A stretch of 39,570 bases of DNA, taken from positions 1-39,570 of the forward strand of contig JBJECZ010000051.1 of NCBI GenBank assembly GCA_051871555.1, given 5' to 3'. The notes beneath the pieces were generated by a model. It had not been told where the DNA came from and searched no databases. It saw nothing but the letters and a program-made list of their open reading frames with translations. The stretch comes from SFTJ01 sp051871555. Its GTDB lineage: Bacteria; Bacteroidota; Bacteroidia; Bacteroidales; Muribaculaceae. The position numbers and the translations under genes were made by a program. Shown here in pieces: positions 30,368 through 38,418 of this stretch; position 1 is the first letter of the stretch; each line of letters begins with the position of its first letter.

Positions 30368-32036
30368 TCAAAAACCATGTTCGACCTTTGGGATGAATCA
30401 ATCCAATCTCTTTCATTTCAGAAAGGATATTGCCAATCATGCGTTCTTGCTGCTCTTGTGTCTTATTCTGTGGCAATACCTCTTTTAGATAATCAAAAAT
30501 ACCATCACGCTTTGCCCCTAGAGAACCCGCATTCTGCAAATATTGTATAATCATTTGTTGAATCTTTGCCTTATCAAGCCCCTTGTTTCGAGTGTATTCC
30601 GGTAATTGGCGAGTCTTTTTGGCAACATCAATTGAAATATGGTAATCTGTTATGTCTCCTTCTAACAATCCTTTTTCCATTAGAGAAACCACATTGTTCT
30701 CAGAAATACGATGTCCCTTTTGTACGGCATCCAATAAGATGCAATCCTCCAAGGTCAAAGAATTGTTCTCTTTCAGCAACTTGGTGTACGTTTCATTGAT
30801 AGTATTACCATATATCTTCACACCGACTTCATTATTCAATGTATCTATTTCATAATCAGGCATTGGAAAATGACGACGCCATTGTTCGTTAAACATCTTC
30901 TTGATTCCGCGGCTGACCGTGTCAATCATGTTGAAATTAACCATTGCACGACAAAGACACTCATTCCTAAAATGTCGCTGTGGCCCTTTTGTTGCCAATG
31001 CCTTTTGCAAAGTGCCGGGGATGAAGCTACCTCCGTTTTCATAATATAAATAACCTGGATTCTCTACGAAGTTGATTCGTTGCTGGAGTGTATAATCTTG
31101 GTGAGCAATGGCATTATGGAGTGCTTCACGAATCGTGTAGTCATCATATTGCTTCATTGTATTTGGGAATAATGTGCCTCCAGGTAATTCCCTCATTGTC
31201 AAATTACGTATTTTGCCTAAGATTTGATCCACAGTTAAAATGAATGGAGCTGTAAAATGTTCGTAATCCACGACCTCTTGATGTTCATTACGCAACGTCC
31301 ATGTCACTTCAACTACAGCAGGACGAAGTTTAAACACAGATATAGGTTTACCCAGAAGAATGATAGCTGCACGTGTCAGTTTGCCGTCAATCATAATACC
31401 GCTATTGCAAAGCAAATCTTCAACTGACCATGCATCTATTTCTTCTGGTGGTATTTTTGAAGCATGAACTTTCTTAAACATCACACGAGCCTTGGCTATT
31501 GCCAGTTCATCAAGGTCGGCCAGCGTGGCGTTTGATACAATCTCTGCAGACCAATCCTTTGCTTCAAATATTGGTTCTTCAAGAATGGCGGAAAGCCTTT
31601 CTTGTGTCATTTCTACTAACGAATCTTCTACACGTTGCCATGCTTTTCTGTGAGCATACACAGGACGACGAGGCAAATGTTTAGGAATATGAATTACCCA
31701 TACAACCTTTTGTGTGTCTTCCGTTATATATTCACTGATGTCCAAACCTTCTGAAGAAAGATTGGTACAATGCTCAACTAACTTCCAAACAGCAGATTGT
31801 GCATTCAGGTTAAACTTTGTAAGGTCTGTACCCATAATTTCCAAAGTCTTATCCCGCACTCCAATTACAAGATGGCCACCCTCCATATTTGCAATAGCTG
31901 ACACATATGAGATGACATCGTTTTTCTCATCTCCTGCAAACGAGTTTTTCAAATTCTTCATCTCTTTCCATTCACAACAGGCGTTTTCTTGTGGAAATTC
32001 TAGAAGCAAGTATTGTTGAAGCTCTTTTGAAGTCAT
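30360..32036 (-). CDS. AlbA_2-domain protein with HATPase-like domain (Schlafen/RecG-like), AT-rich
   Basis: A 558-aa protein. Residues about 15-135 form an AlbA_2 (Schlafen-type) domain: ECCEWKEMK-like start region, then ISYVSAIANMEGGHLVIGVR. Residues about 280-380 match the HATPase_c_4 part common in these proteins (IREALHNAIAHQDYTLQQRI, then FVENPGYLYYENGGSFIPG). A winged helix probably ends the protein (about 500-555). Members are annotated as ATP-dependent DNA helicase-related or DNA-binding regulators; true function is mostly unknown, and some occur in defence islands. Codon use is clearly AT-richer than neighbouring genes. The gene lies between same-orientation copies of a dispersed repeat, with 10-bp tandem repeats at its 3' end. 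Confidence 0.85.
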   Translation of the reverse strand: MTSKELQQYLLLEFPQENACCEWKEMKNLKNSFAGDEKNDVISYVSAIANMEGGHLVIGVRDKTLEIMGTDLTKFNLNAQSAVWKLVEHCTNLSSEGLDISEYITEDTQKVVWVIHIPKHLPRRPVYAHRKAWQRVEDSLVEMTQERLSAILEEPIFEAKDWSAEIVSNATLADLDELAIAKARVMFKKVHASKIPPEEIDAWSVEDLLCNSGIMIDGKLTRAAIILLGKPISVFKLRPAVVEVTWTLRNEHQEVVDYEHFTAPFILTVDQILGKIRNLTMRELPGGTLFPNTMKQYDDYTIREALHNAIAHQDYTLQQRINFVENPGYLYYENGGSFIPGTLQKALATKGPQRHFRNECLCRAMVNFNMIDTVSRGIKKMFNEQWRRHFPMPDYEIDTLNNEVGVKIYGNTINETYTKLLKENNSLTLEDCILLDAVQKGHRISENNVVSLMEKGLLEGDITDYHISIDVAKKTRQLPEYTRNKGLDKAKIQQMIIQYLQNAGSLGAKRDGIFDYLKEVLPQNKTQEQQERMIGNILSEMKEIGLIHPKGRTWFLKS

Positions 32037-32328
32037 AGTCTTAGTGAAATAATCAATGTATTGAACTTAACGCAAAGATATTTATTTAATTGAGAACATA
32101 AGAATATTTGTTCAAGAAAATTTCACATCTCTGCAAATGTCACGGTATTGAAATGATAGGCTCGTAGAATGCAGTAATGTTTTTCAAGAGGCAAAGTAAC
32201 GGTATAGTAAGATACTCTGTCATCGTTATACTAATTGGCTTTTTTGGTGACACTGCAGCATCTCAGTAGACATTGTTAATTTGCCAACAGACAACATTCT
32301 TTCCATATTTCGCATTCACATTCGTTTC
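32037..32328. other. Upstream region of the AlbA_2 gene
   Basis: AT-rich. It has a minus-strand -7 box TATCTTTGC (32080-32072) 36 bp before the ATG. Nothing else is recognised; it belongs by composition to the AlbA_2 segment. Confidence 0.5.
32072..32080 (-). promoter_or_regulatory. -7 box of the AlbA_2 gene
   Basis: TATCTTTGC on the minus strand; no TTG at the expected distance. Confidence 0.55.
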
Positions 32329-32529
32329 TTGCTCAATCGTTGCGGCTAAAGCCGCGAAAATAGGCTGCCTCTCGGCATAACAAAATCAAAAACCTGCGGT
32401 GTTTGTTTTGTTCTGCGCTCGGGTTGCTCAATCGTTGCGTAACCGCGAAAATAGGCTGCCCCTCGGCATAACAAAATCAAAAACCTGCGGTGTTTGTTTT
32501 GTTCTGCGCTCGGGTTGCACTATCTTTGC
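32329..32529 (+). repeat. Promoter-bearing dispersed repeat, two tandem copies (B, A)
   Basis: Copy B spans about 32329-32438 and copy A 32443-32529, repeating with a 91-bp period (CCGCGAAAATAGG at 32352 and at 32443). The first 76 bp of the units differ at one base. Each unit ends in a -7-like box: AATCGTTGC (32335-32343 and 32430-32438) and then a full TATCTTTGC (32521-32529). A perfect hairpin GCGGCTAAAGCCGC (32342-32355) opens copy B. Confidence 0.9.
32498..32529 (+). promoter_or_regulatory. Promoter of trmD, inside repeat copy A
   Basis: TTTTG at about 32497-32501 and -7 TATCTTTGC at 32521-32529, spacing about 19; trmD ATG at 32548. Confidence 0.7.
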
Positions 32530-32547
32530 ACTATATTTCGCAAAATC

Positions 32548-33228
32548 ATGAGAATAGATATACTTACGGTGATGCCCGAGATGCTCGACTCGCCGCTCAA
32601 CTGCTCGATACTGAAACGTGCACAGGACAAAGGTCTTGTGGAGATTGTGGTGCACAATCTGCGCGACTATTCGCTGAACAAACATCGCAAAGTGGACGAT
32701 TATCCCTTTGGCGGCGAGGCTGGAATGGTGATGCAGATTGAGCCGGTGGACCGTTGCATCAGCGCTTTGCAGCAACAGCGTGCCTACGACGACATTATTT
32801 TCACCACGCCCGACGGCGAGCAGTTTTCGCAGCCCATTGCCAACCAGCTGTCGCTGGCTGAAAACCTGATGATTCTTTGCGGGCACTACAAGGGCGTCGA
32901 TTATCGCATTCGCGAGCATTTTGTCACTCGCGAGCTGTCGATTGGCGACTATGTGCTCACCGGCGGCGAAATTCCGGCGGCGGTGATTGCCGATGCTGTG
33001 GTGCGCCTTATTCCCGGCGCCATTGGCGACGAGCAAAGCGCTTTGAGCGACTCGTTTCAAGACAATCTGCTGGCGCCGCCTGTCTACACTCGTCCTGCCG
33101 AGTATCGCGGCTGGCGCGTGCCCGACGTGCTGCTTTCGGGCAATCAGGCTAAAATCGACGAGTGGAAGCACAATCAAAGCATTGAGCGCACCATGAGGCT
33201 GCGCCCCGACTTGCTCGCCGACGATTGA
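32548..33228 (+). CDS. trmD: tRNA (guanine-N1)-methyltransferase TrmD
   Basis: A 226-aa SPOUT enzyme that methylates G37 of tRNAs to keep the reading frame. Recognised by MRIDILTVMPEM at the start, PFGGEAGMVMQIEP (53-66), CGHYKGVDYRI (111-121) and the knot motif SIGDYVLTGGEIPA (131-144). The catalytic Asp is D168 in LSDSFQ. Length is normal for the family. The start follows 18 bp after a -7 box provided by the dispersed repeat. It probably leads an operon with the DivIC-like gene. Confidence 0.96.
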   Translation: MRIDILTVMPEMLDSPLNCSILKRAQDKGLVEIVVHNLRDYSLNKHRKVDDYPFGGEAGMVMQIEPVDRCISALQQQRAYDDIIFTTPDGEQFSQPIANQLSLAENLMILCGHYKGVDYRIREHFVTRELSIGDYVLTGGEIPAAVIADAVVRLIPGAIGDEQSALSDSFQDNLLAPPVYTRPAEYRGWRVPDVLLSGNQAKIDEWKHNQSIERTMRLRPDLLADD

Positions 33229-33265
33229 ATGCATCTTTTTGTTTAACGAAAAAAATAGACGAATA

Positions 33266-33586
33266 ATGAGCAAATTAGGTAACGATTGGAAAGGATTGCG
33301 ACCAAAATGGGTGCCATCGTGGGTGAGCTTCACCTTCGTGGCGTTTGTGATTTTCATTGTCGTGATGATGTTCTACGGCGAATCGAGCTATGTGAAATCG
33401 AACCATTACACCTCGGAAATCAACAAATTAAAAGAGGAAATACAGCAGAACAGCGATTCAGCACGTTTCTACAATGACAAGGTGAACGAGCTGAACACCG
33501 ACAAAGAAAGCCTTGAGCGCATTGCCCGCGAGAAATACGGCATGAAGCGCCACAACGAAGACGTTTACACTACCGACATTCCATAA
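33266..33586 (+). CDS. Septum formation initiator, DivIC/FtsB-like
   Basis: A 106-aa bitopic protein: short cytoplasmic N-terminus, one membrane helix (about 24-43, VSFTFVAFVIFIVVMMFYG), then a coiled coil (about 52-85, INKLKEEIQQNSDSARFYND) and the FtsB-type end LERIAREKYGMKR. Such proteins link FtsL and FtsQ at the division site. ATG 33266 chosen; the in-frame codon upstream is not an ATG. 37 bp after trmD, likely in one operon. Confidence 0.9.
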   Translation: MSKLGNDWKGLRPKWVPSWVSFTFVAFVIFIVVMMFYGESSYVKSNHYTSEINKLKEEIQQNSDSARFYNDKVNELNTDKESLERIAREKYGMKRHNEDVYTTDIP

Positions 33587-33613
33587 CAAACAAATACTCA
33601 ATAATTTTAAAGG

Positions 33614-34018
33614 ATGAAGAATATCAACAAGCAACTCATTGTCAAGATACAGAATGTTTGCCTTGCCGTGGCAATGCTCATGCTGCTGGTGGCGGCGGCG
33701 TTTCCGTTGCTGGGCATCATGAAGGAAGAAATGATGCTGATGCGTTACATATATGCTGCCGGTGCTGCGCTTGCCCTTGTGGTGCGCGCAACGCAGGTTT
33801 ATGAGGGCAAAAATTTCAGAGTGAAGCGCTTGCACGGGCTCGAACGCATGTCGGCGCTGCTCTATTGCGTGTCGGCATTCCTTTTGTTCAACTATGGCAA
33901 CGAGTGGGGTGGAACCGACTGGATTGCTTTCTTGCTTGCCGGCGCATTGGTGCAGATATATGCCTCGTATATGATTGGCCGCGAAGAAAAGAAAGACGCC
34001 GACGCCAAGCCTGAATGA
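33614..34018 (+). CDS. Small membrane protein, unknown
   Basis: A 134-aa protein with four probable membrane helices (about 14-35, 43-59, 80-93, 102-118) and a charged C-terminus (REEKKDADAKPE). It starts 27 bp after the DivIC-like gene and is probably co-transcribed. No motif recognised; HGLERMSALLYCVSAFLLF and WGGTDWIAFLLAGA would be useful for a search. Function unknown. Confidence 0.7.
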   Translation: MKNINKQLIVKIQNVCLAVAMLMLLVAAAFPLLGIMKEEMMLMRYIYAAGAALALVVRATQVYEGKNFRVKRLHGLERMSALLYCVSAFLLFNYGNEWGGTDWIAFLLAGALVQIYASYMIGREEKKDADAKPE

Positions 34019-34194
34019 GCGCTGCGTTGGCTGCTGCCGATTGGCGGAGAAAATGCTGCGGCAATGACGGGGTTCGTGTGCAAAATTTGGCGGGTGCTGG
34101 CTTTTTTAGCCTCAATATCGTCTAAAAAGAGCCATATTAGCTTGTTTGTTTAGCAAAAAACATTTAAAATGCCCATAATCAGACCAAGTTTTAC

Positions 34195-34203
34195 TAACTT
34201 TGC
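34195..34203 (+). promoter_or_regulatory. -7 box before the outer-membrane protein gene
   Basis: TAACTTTGC lies 113 bp before the ATG at 34317, giving a fairly long leader; no clear -33. Confidence 0.5.
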
Positions 34204-34316
34204 ACTTTGAATGTATGCTCGGCACAGCTCTGCCTGATGAGTTTAGTGCAGTCATGTTCCGAATAAAGCTCATTCAAGCTAATTTATCACCCTACAAGAG
34301 AGAACAAACATTGAAA

Positions 34317-35573
34317 ATGAAAAAGGTATATAGCTCAATTTTTTTAGTGGCATTGATGACAATTGCCACAGTGGCACAACTTAGTGCACAAGGCATCACA
34401 AGCCCATATTCGAAATTTGGCTACGGCTTGCTGGGCGACGGCGCCACAGGCATTCAGCGCTCGATGGGCGGCGTGGGCTACGCTATGCAAAACGGCAGAT
34501 TGGTGAACGCCATGAACCCTGCTTCGTATGCAGCCACCGACTCGCTCACGTTCCTGTTCGATATGGGGCTCGACCTCACACAATCGTGGTCGCAGGATGG
34601 CGACGAGCGTGGCAACGCATTTGGCGGCGGTCTGGATTACATTACCATGCAATTTCCCATCTCAAAGAATATGGGAGCAAGTGTGGGTGTGATTCCGTTC
34701 TCGGCTGTGGGTTACAACTATGGCAAAACGATTGATAACGGTTCCGACCAACGCGTGGGCGATGGCGGCATCAACCAGTTGTATGTGGGCTATGGCATTC
34801 GTCCTATTGCCGGATTGTCGGTGGGTTTCAACGCTTCTTATGTGTTTGGTTCGACGGTAAACAGCACTTATGCCTTTTCGTCGGGTGCCGGTTCAACCAC
34901 GCTGTTCGAACGCATTGTTCAGGTGCGCGACTGGGGCTTGCAATTCGGTGCTCAATACACCCATCGCTTCAATCGCAAGAACTATGCCACCATTGGTGCT
35001 GTGTATTCGCTGGGCAAATCGCTGCATGGCGACACTTGGGGAACATACTTCGACAGCCAGGATAAGGAACTGACTTCAACCGACACCATCAGCATGGGCG
35101 GCAAATACGACATTCCTTCGACCTACGGCGTGGGTTTAAGCTACACCTACAACAACCGTCTCACCGCCGAAGTCGACTTCACTTATCAGCCTTGGAAGAA
35201 CGCCAAGTTCACTCCGCTGCCAAGTTTCGACACCGATGGCACAAACCTCAATTTTAACAACCGCTGGAAGGTGGCAGGCGGTGTGTCGTATCAGCCAAAT
35301 CCGCGTGGCGGCTATCTCAAGCGTGCCACCTATCGCATGGGTGCATATTACAACAACGATTATATGAACATCGCCGGCAACGGCGTGCGCGACTATGGCG
35401 CAAGCATCGGTGTGAGCCTGCCGGTGCCCGGTGGCAAAACGCTGGTTAACATCGGTGTTGAATATAAGCACCGCACATCGTCGCCCACAGTGCTGGTTAA
35501 GGAAGACTACCTCAACATCACCCTCGGCGTGACGTTCAACGAAATGTGGTTCTGGCAAAACAAAATCCGATAA
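34317..35573 (+). CDS. Outer-membrane beta-barrel protein (FadL/PorV-like)
   Basis: A 418-aa exported protein with signal peptide (about 1-26, cleavage near LSAQ). The start of the mature part (GITSPYSKFGYGLLGDGATG, then MGGVGYAMQNG and NAMNPASYAATDS) is the typical N-terminus of Bacteroidetes outer-membrane proteins of the FadL-like transport group. Alternating strand patterns run to the end, and the last residues (FNEMWFWQNKIR) have the aromatic pattern of outer-membrane barrels. Cargo unknown. The ATG 34317 gives the signal peptide; upstream in-frame codons are leader. It is followed by lptC in the same direction. Confidence 0.82.
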   Translation: MKKVYSSIFLVALMTIATVAQLSAQGITSPYSKFGYGLLGDGATGIQRSMGGVGYAMQNGRLVNAMNPASYAATDSLTFLFDMGLDLTQSWSQDGDERGNAFGGGLDYITMQFPISKNMGASVGVIPFSAVGYNYGKTIDNGSDQRVGDGGINQLYVGYGIRPIAGLSVGFNASYVFGSTVNSTYAFSSGAGSTTLFERIVQVRDWGLQFGAQYTHRFNRKNYATIGAVYSLGKSLHGDTWGTYFDSQDKELTSTDTISMGGKYDIPSTYGVGLSYTYNNRLTAEVDFTYQPWKNAKFTPLPSFDTDGTNLNFNNRWKVAGGVSYQPNPRGGYLKRATYRMGAYYNNDYMNIAGNGVRDYGASIGVSLPVPGGKTLVNIGVEYKHRTSSPTVLVKEDYLNITLGVTFNEMWFWQNKIR

Positions 35574-35642
35574 TATTTTTCTTGTTGAAGCGTGCTCGGC
35601 TTGGCATTGCCTCGGCATCAAGCCCCGCAGCTGTTTGAGTTA

Positions 35643-36272
35643 ATGAGATTTTCACGCAACATATTGCTTTCGCTATTCTTTGTCAGCCTTTTGCTGTCGT
35701 GTGCAAAAAAGGATGAAAAGGTTGCGGCAAAGCCACTCGACCCCGACAAAGTGCCGATGATGGTTACTCACAGCGTGAAGACGCTCATCAGCGACTCGGG
35801 CATAACGCAATACCGCATCACCACTCCGGTGTGGTATGTCTACGACGGCGGCAGCAAACCGCGTTGGCGTTTCCCCGAAGGCGCCTATCTCGAACAGTTC
35901 GACGAAAAATTCAAGGTGATTGCAACCGTGCGTTGCGACTCGGCAATGTACGACACACAGAAGCAGCTGTGGCAGCTCGACGGCAATGTGCGCATTCAAA
36001 ACGTAAAGAAGGAGCTGATTCTCACCAATCAGCTGTTTTGGGACCAACGCTGGCAGGAGGTTCGCAGCGACTCGTTTGTGCACATCGAACGCATCGATCG
36101 CGTGATTGAAGGCTACGGTTTCAAGTCGAATCAGGACCTTACACGCTACTCCATCAACCGCGTGATGGCAATTCTGCCAATCGACGAGGACCGGATGAAG
36201 AGCAATCAACAGCCCGCCCCGGCTCATACTAACACTAACAATCAAACGGCAACAGCCACACTAACCCCATAA
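35643..36272 (+). CDS. lptC: LPS export protein LptC
   Basis: A 209-aa lipoprotein-like protein: hydrophobic start with lipobox LLSC (about residues 16-19; RNILLSLFFVSLLLSCAKKD). The LptC domain (about 45-180) shows DSGITQYRITTPVWYVYDGG, RWRFPEGAYLEQFDEKFKVI and LWQLDGNVRIQNVKKELILT. LptC passes LPS from LptBFG to LptA in the periplasm. The Thr/Asn/Gln-rich tail (AHTNTNNQTATATLTP) is unusual low-complexity. Bacteroidetes LptC are often lipoproteins. Start at ATG 35643, 69 bp after the barrel gene. Confidence 0.9.
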   Translation: MRFSRNILLSLFFVSLLLSCAKKDEKVAAKPLDPDKVPMMVTHSVKTLISDSGITQYRITTPVWYVYDGGSKPRWRFPEGAYLEQFDEKFKVIATVRCDSAMYDTQKQLWQLDGNVRIQNVKKELILTNQLFWDQRWQEVRSDSFVHIERIDRVIEGYGFKSNQDLTRYSINRVMAILPIDEDRMKSNQQPAPAHTNTNNQTATATLTP

Positions 36273-36295
36273 TTTAATTCTCTCACCACCAAGCA

Positions 36296-37597
36296 ATGGA
36301 AATATCCAACAATATGCTCATACTCACCATTGTGTCGATGATATTCTCGGCGTTCTTCTCCGGCATGGAGATTGCCTTTGTGTCGTCGAACAATGTGCGC
36401 GTTGAAATTGATGCCGCCAAGGGTGGCTTGATAAACAAGATTGTGAACCTGTTTTACCATAACAAAAACATGTTCATTTCCACGATGCTCGTGGGCAATA
36501 ACATCATGCTTGTAATCTACGGTATGGGCACCGCCATGCTCATGGAAGGTTGGCTCAACTCGTGGCTCGGCAACGACGCGCTGGTGTTGCTGGCGCAGAC
36601 GCTCATAAGCACCGGCATTATCCTCATTGTGGGCGAATTCTTGCCGAAAACCATTTTCCGCATCAACCCTAACGATTCGCTTCGCACGTTTGCGTTGCCC
36701 CTGCTGCTGTGCTACACCGTGCTTTATCCCATCTCGTGGTTTTCGTCGGCGCTGTCGAACCTGCTTATGCGCCTGTTCGGCATCAAGACCAGCGGCAAAC
36801 AACTGGGCGTAATCACCGTGGGCGAGCTCGATGCTTATCTGCAGGAAACCATCGACACCCGTGAGGACGAGAATGCCACGGTGGAAAAGGAGGTGAAGAT
36901 TTTCCAGAATGCCCTCGAGTTCTCCAACCTGCATTTGCGCGACTGCATGATTCCGCGCAACGAGATTGTGGCTATCGACATCGACAGCACCTCGCGTGAA
37001 CGCCTCTCGCGCATGTTCACCGAAACCGGCTTGTCGAAGATTCTGGTTTATCGCGAGGACGTTGACAATATGCTTGGTTACATTCATGTGTGCGAGTTGT
37101 TTAAAAACGACTCCGATTGGACCAAGAACATCAAACCGGTGATGTTTGCACCTGAAACTATGCTCGCTAAGCAACTAATGCAAAATATGCTCGGTGCCAA
37201 AAAGAGTGTCACCATTGTGGTTGACGAGTTTGGAGGCACCGCCGGCATGCTCACGCTTGAGGACCTTGTGGAGGAAATCTTTGGCGAGATTGAGGACGAG
37301 CACGACCGCAAGCGCAAGAAGCTGGTGTCGCGCCGCATTTCCGACAACGTCTACGAGCTTTCGGGACGCCTTGAAATTGAAGCCATCAACGAGGCTTACG
37401 ACCTCGACATCCCCGAAAAAGACGACTATCAAACTCTCGCAGGATACCTGCTTTTCAACCTCGAAGAATTGCCCGACGAAGGCGAGACGCTGCGCATCGA
37501 CCGTTTTGTGATTACCGTGCTCAAAAAGACGGCTGCCAAAATCGAACTTGTGCGCCTTGAAGTGCAGCCGGAGGGCACCGTTGCCGAGCAAGACTGA
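36296..37597 (+). CDS. CNNM/HlyC-CorC-type membrane protein
   Basis: A 433-aa protein. DUF21 membrane part (about 1-185; SAFFSGMEIAFVSSNN, NNIMLVIYGMGTAMLM), a CBS pair (about 200-325; MIPRNEIVAIDIDST, VDEFGGTAGMLTLEDLVEEI) and a CorC_HlyC domain (about 340-425; DDYQTLAGYLLFNLEELPDE). The family handles magnesium efflux or other metal traffic (CorB/CorC, CNNM). The older name hemolysin is misleading. It starts 23 bp after lptC; this LptC-CNNM order is common in Bacteroidales, to my knowledge. Confidence 0.92.
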   Translation: MEISNNMLILTIVSMIFSAFFSGMEIAFVSSNNVRVEIDAAKGGLINKIVNLFYHNKNMFISTMLVGNNIMLVIYGMGTAMLMEGWLNSWLGNDALVLLAQTLISTGIILIVGEFLPKTIFRINPNDSLRTFALPLLLCYTVLYPISWFSSALSNLLMRLFGIKTSGKQLGVITVGELDAYLQETIDTREDENATVEKEVKIFQNALEFSNLHLRDCMIPRNEIVAIDIDSTSRERLSRMFTETGLSKILVYREDVDNMLGYIHVCELFKNDSDWTKNIKPVMFAPETMLAKQLMQNMLGAKKSVTIVVDEFGGTAGMLTLEDLVEEIFGEIEDEHDRKRKKLVSRRISDNVYELSGRLEIEAINEAYDLDIPEKDDYQTLAGYLLFNLEELPDEGETLRIDRFVITVLKKTAAKIELVRLEVQPEGTVAEQD

Positions 37598-37660
37598 ACA
37601 AAAGCGCGAGACATAGGCGCCACAATGAAATGATATAATCACGTTTACCACGCTATTATT

Positions 37661-38401
37661 ATGGAATCCACCACCTACCTTATCCCACCCGAGAGCGACC
37701 CCATGGGTCAAGCCATTGCCGACTATCATCGCACAGGCAAAGCCAAACGCCTGATTGTGACTTCAACAATGTTCGACGACGACGAGATGCCTGTGGAGGT
37801 GCTGTTTCGTGGGTTCGACAAGATGCCTGCCATCGAGCAGGAGGCGTTGCGCCTTGCCTGTGGCAACATCCTCGACGTTGGCGCCGGCAGCGGATGTCAT
37901 GCCTTGGCGCTTGAGCAGATGGGCAAGAAGGTGTGTGCCATCGACATCTCGCAGCTGTCGGTGGATGTGATGCGCCAGCGTGGCGTGAAAGATGCGCGTG
38001 CTGTGAACTTGTTCGACGAGCGCCTTTGCGACCGCTTCGACACTATATTGCTGCTAATGAACGGCGCCGGAATGATGCAGCGAATGGAGAATATGCCCAT
38101 GTTTTTCAGCCGCATGAGGCAGTTGCTTGCTCCGGGCGGAAAAATTCTGATGGATAGCAGCGACCTGATTTACATCTACGAAGACGAAGATGGCAGCGTA
38201 GACATCGACCTTAACGGCGACTACTACGGGCAAGTGGATTTTGCCATGCGATATGGCGACATCAAAGGCGAGAGCTTCGATTGGCTGTATATCGACTTTG
38301 GCACGCTGAGCCTGCACGCCGAGTTGAACGGCTTCACTTGCCGAATGGTGAAAGAAGGCGAGCATTACGACTATCTTGCCGAACTGCAGGTGGCAGAATA
38401 A
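37661..38401 (+). CDS. SAM-dependent methyltransferase, class I
   Basis: A 246-aa protein. SAM motif I is NILDVGAGSGCHALALEQMG (69-88); motif II-like VCAIDISQLSVDVMRQRGV and the motif IV region DTILLLMNGAGMMQRMENMP follow. The substrate cannot be told; the acidic segment YIYEDEDGSVDIDLNGDY and YGQVDFAMRYGD are distinctive. It ends 17 bp before the convergent patatin gene. Confidence 0.85.
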   Translation: MESTTYLIPPESDPMGQAIADYHRTGKAKRLIVTSTMFDDDEMPVEVLFRGFDKMPAIEQEALRLACGNILDVGAGSGCHALALEQMGKKVCAIDISQLSVDVMRQRGVKDARAVNLFDERLCDRFDTILLLMNGAGMMQRMENMPMFFSRMRQLLAPGGKILMDSSDLIYIYEDEDGSVDIDLNGDYYGQVDFAMRYGDIKGESFDWLYIDFGTLSLHAELNGFTCRMVKEGEHYDYLAELQVAE

Positions 38402-38418
38402 GCCCGTGCGAGGCTTGA

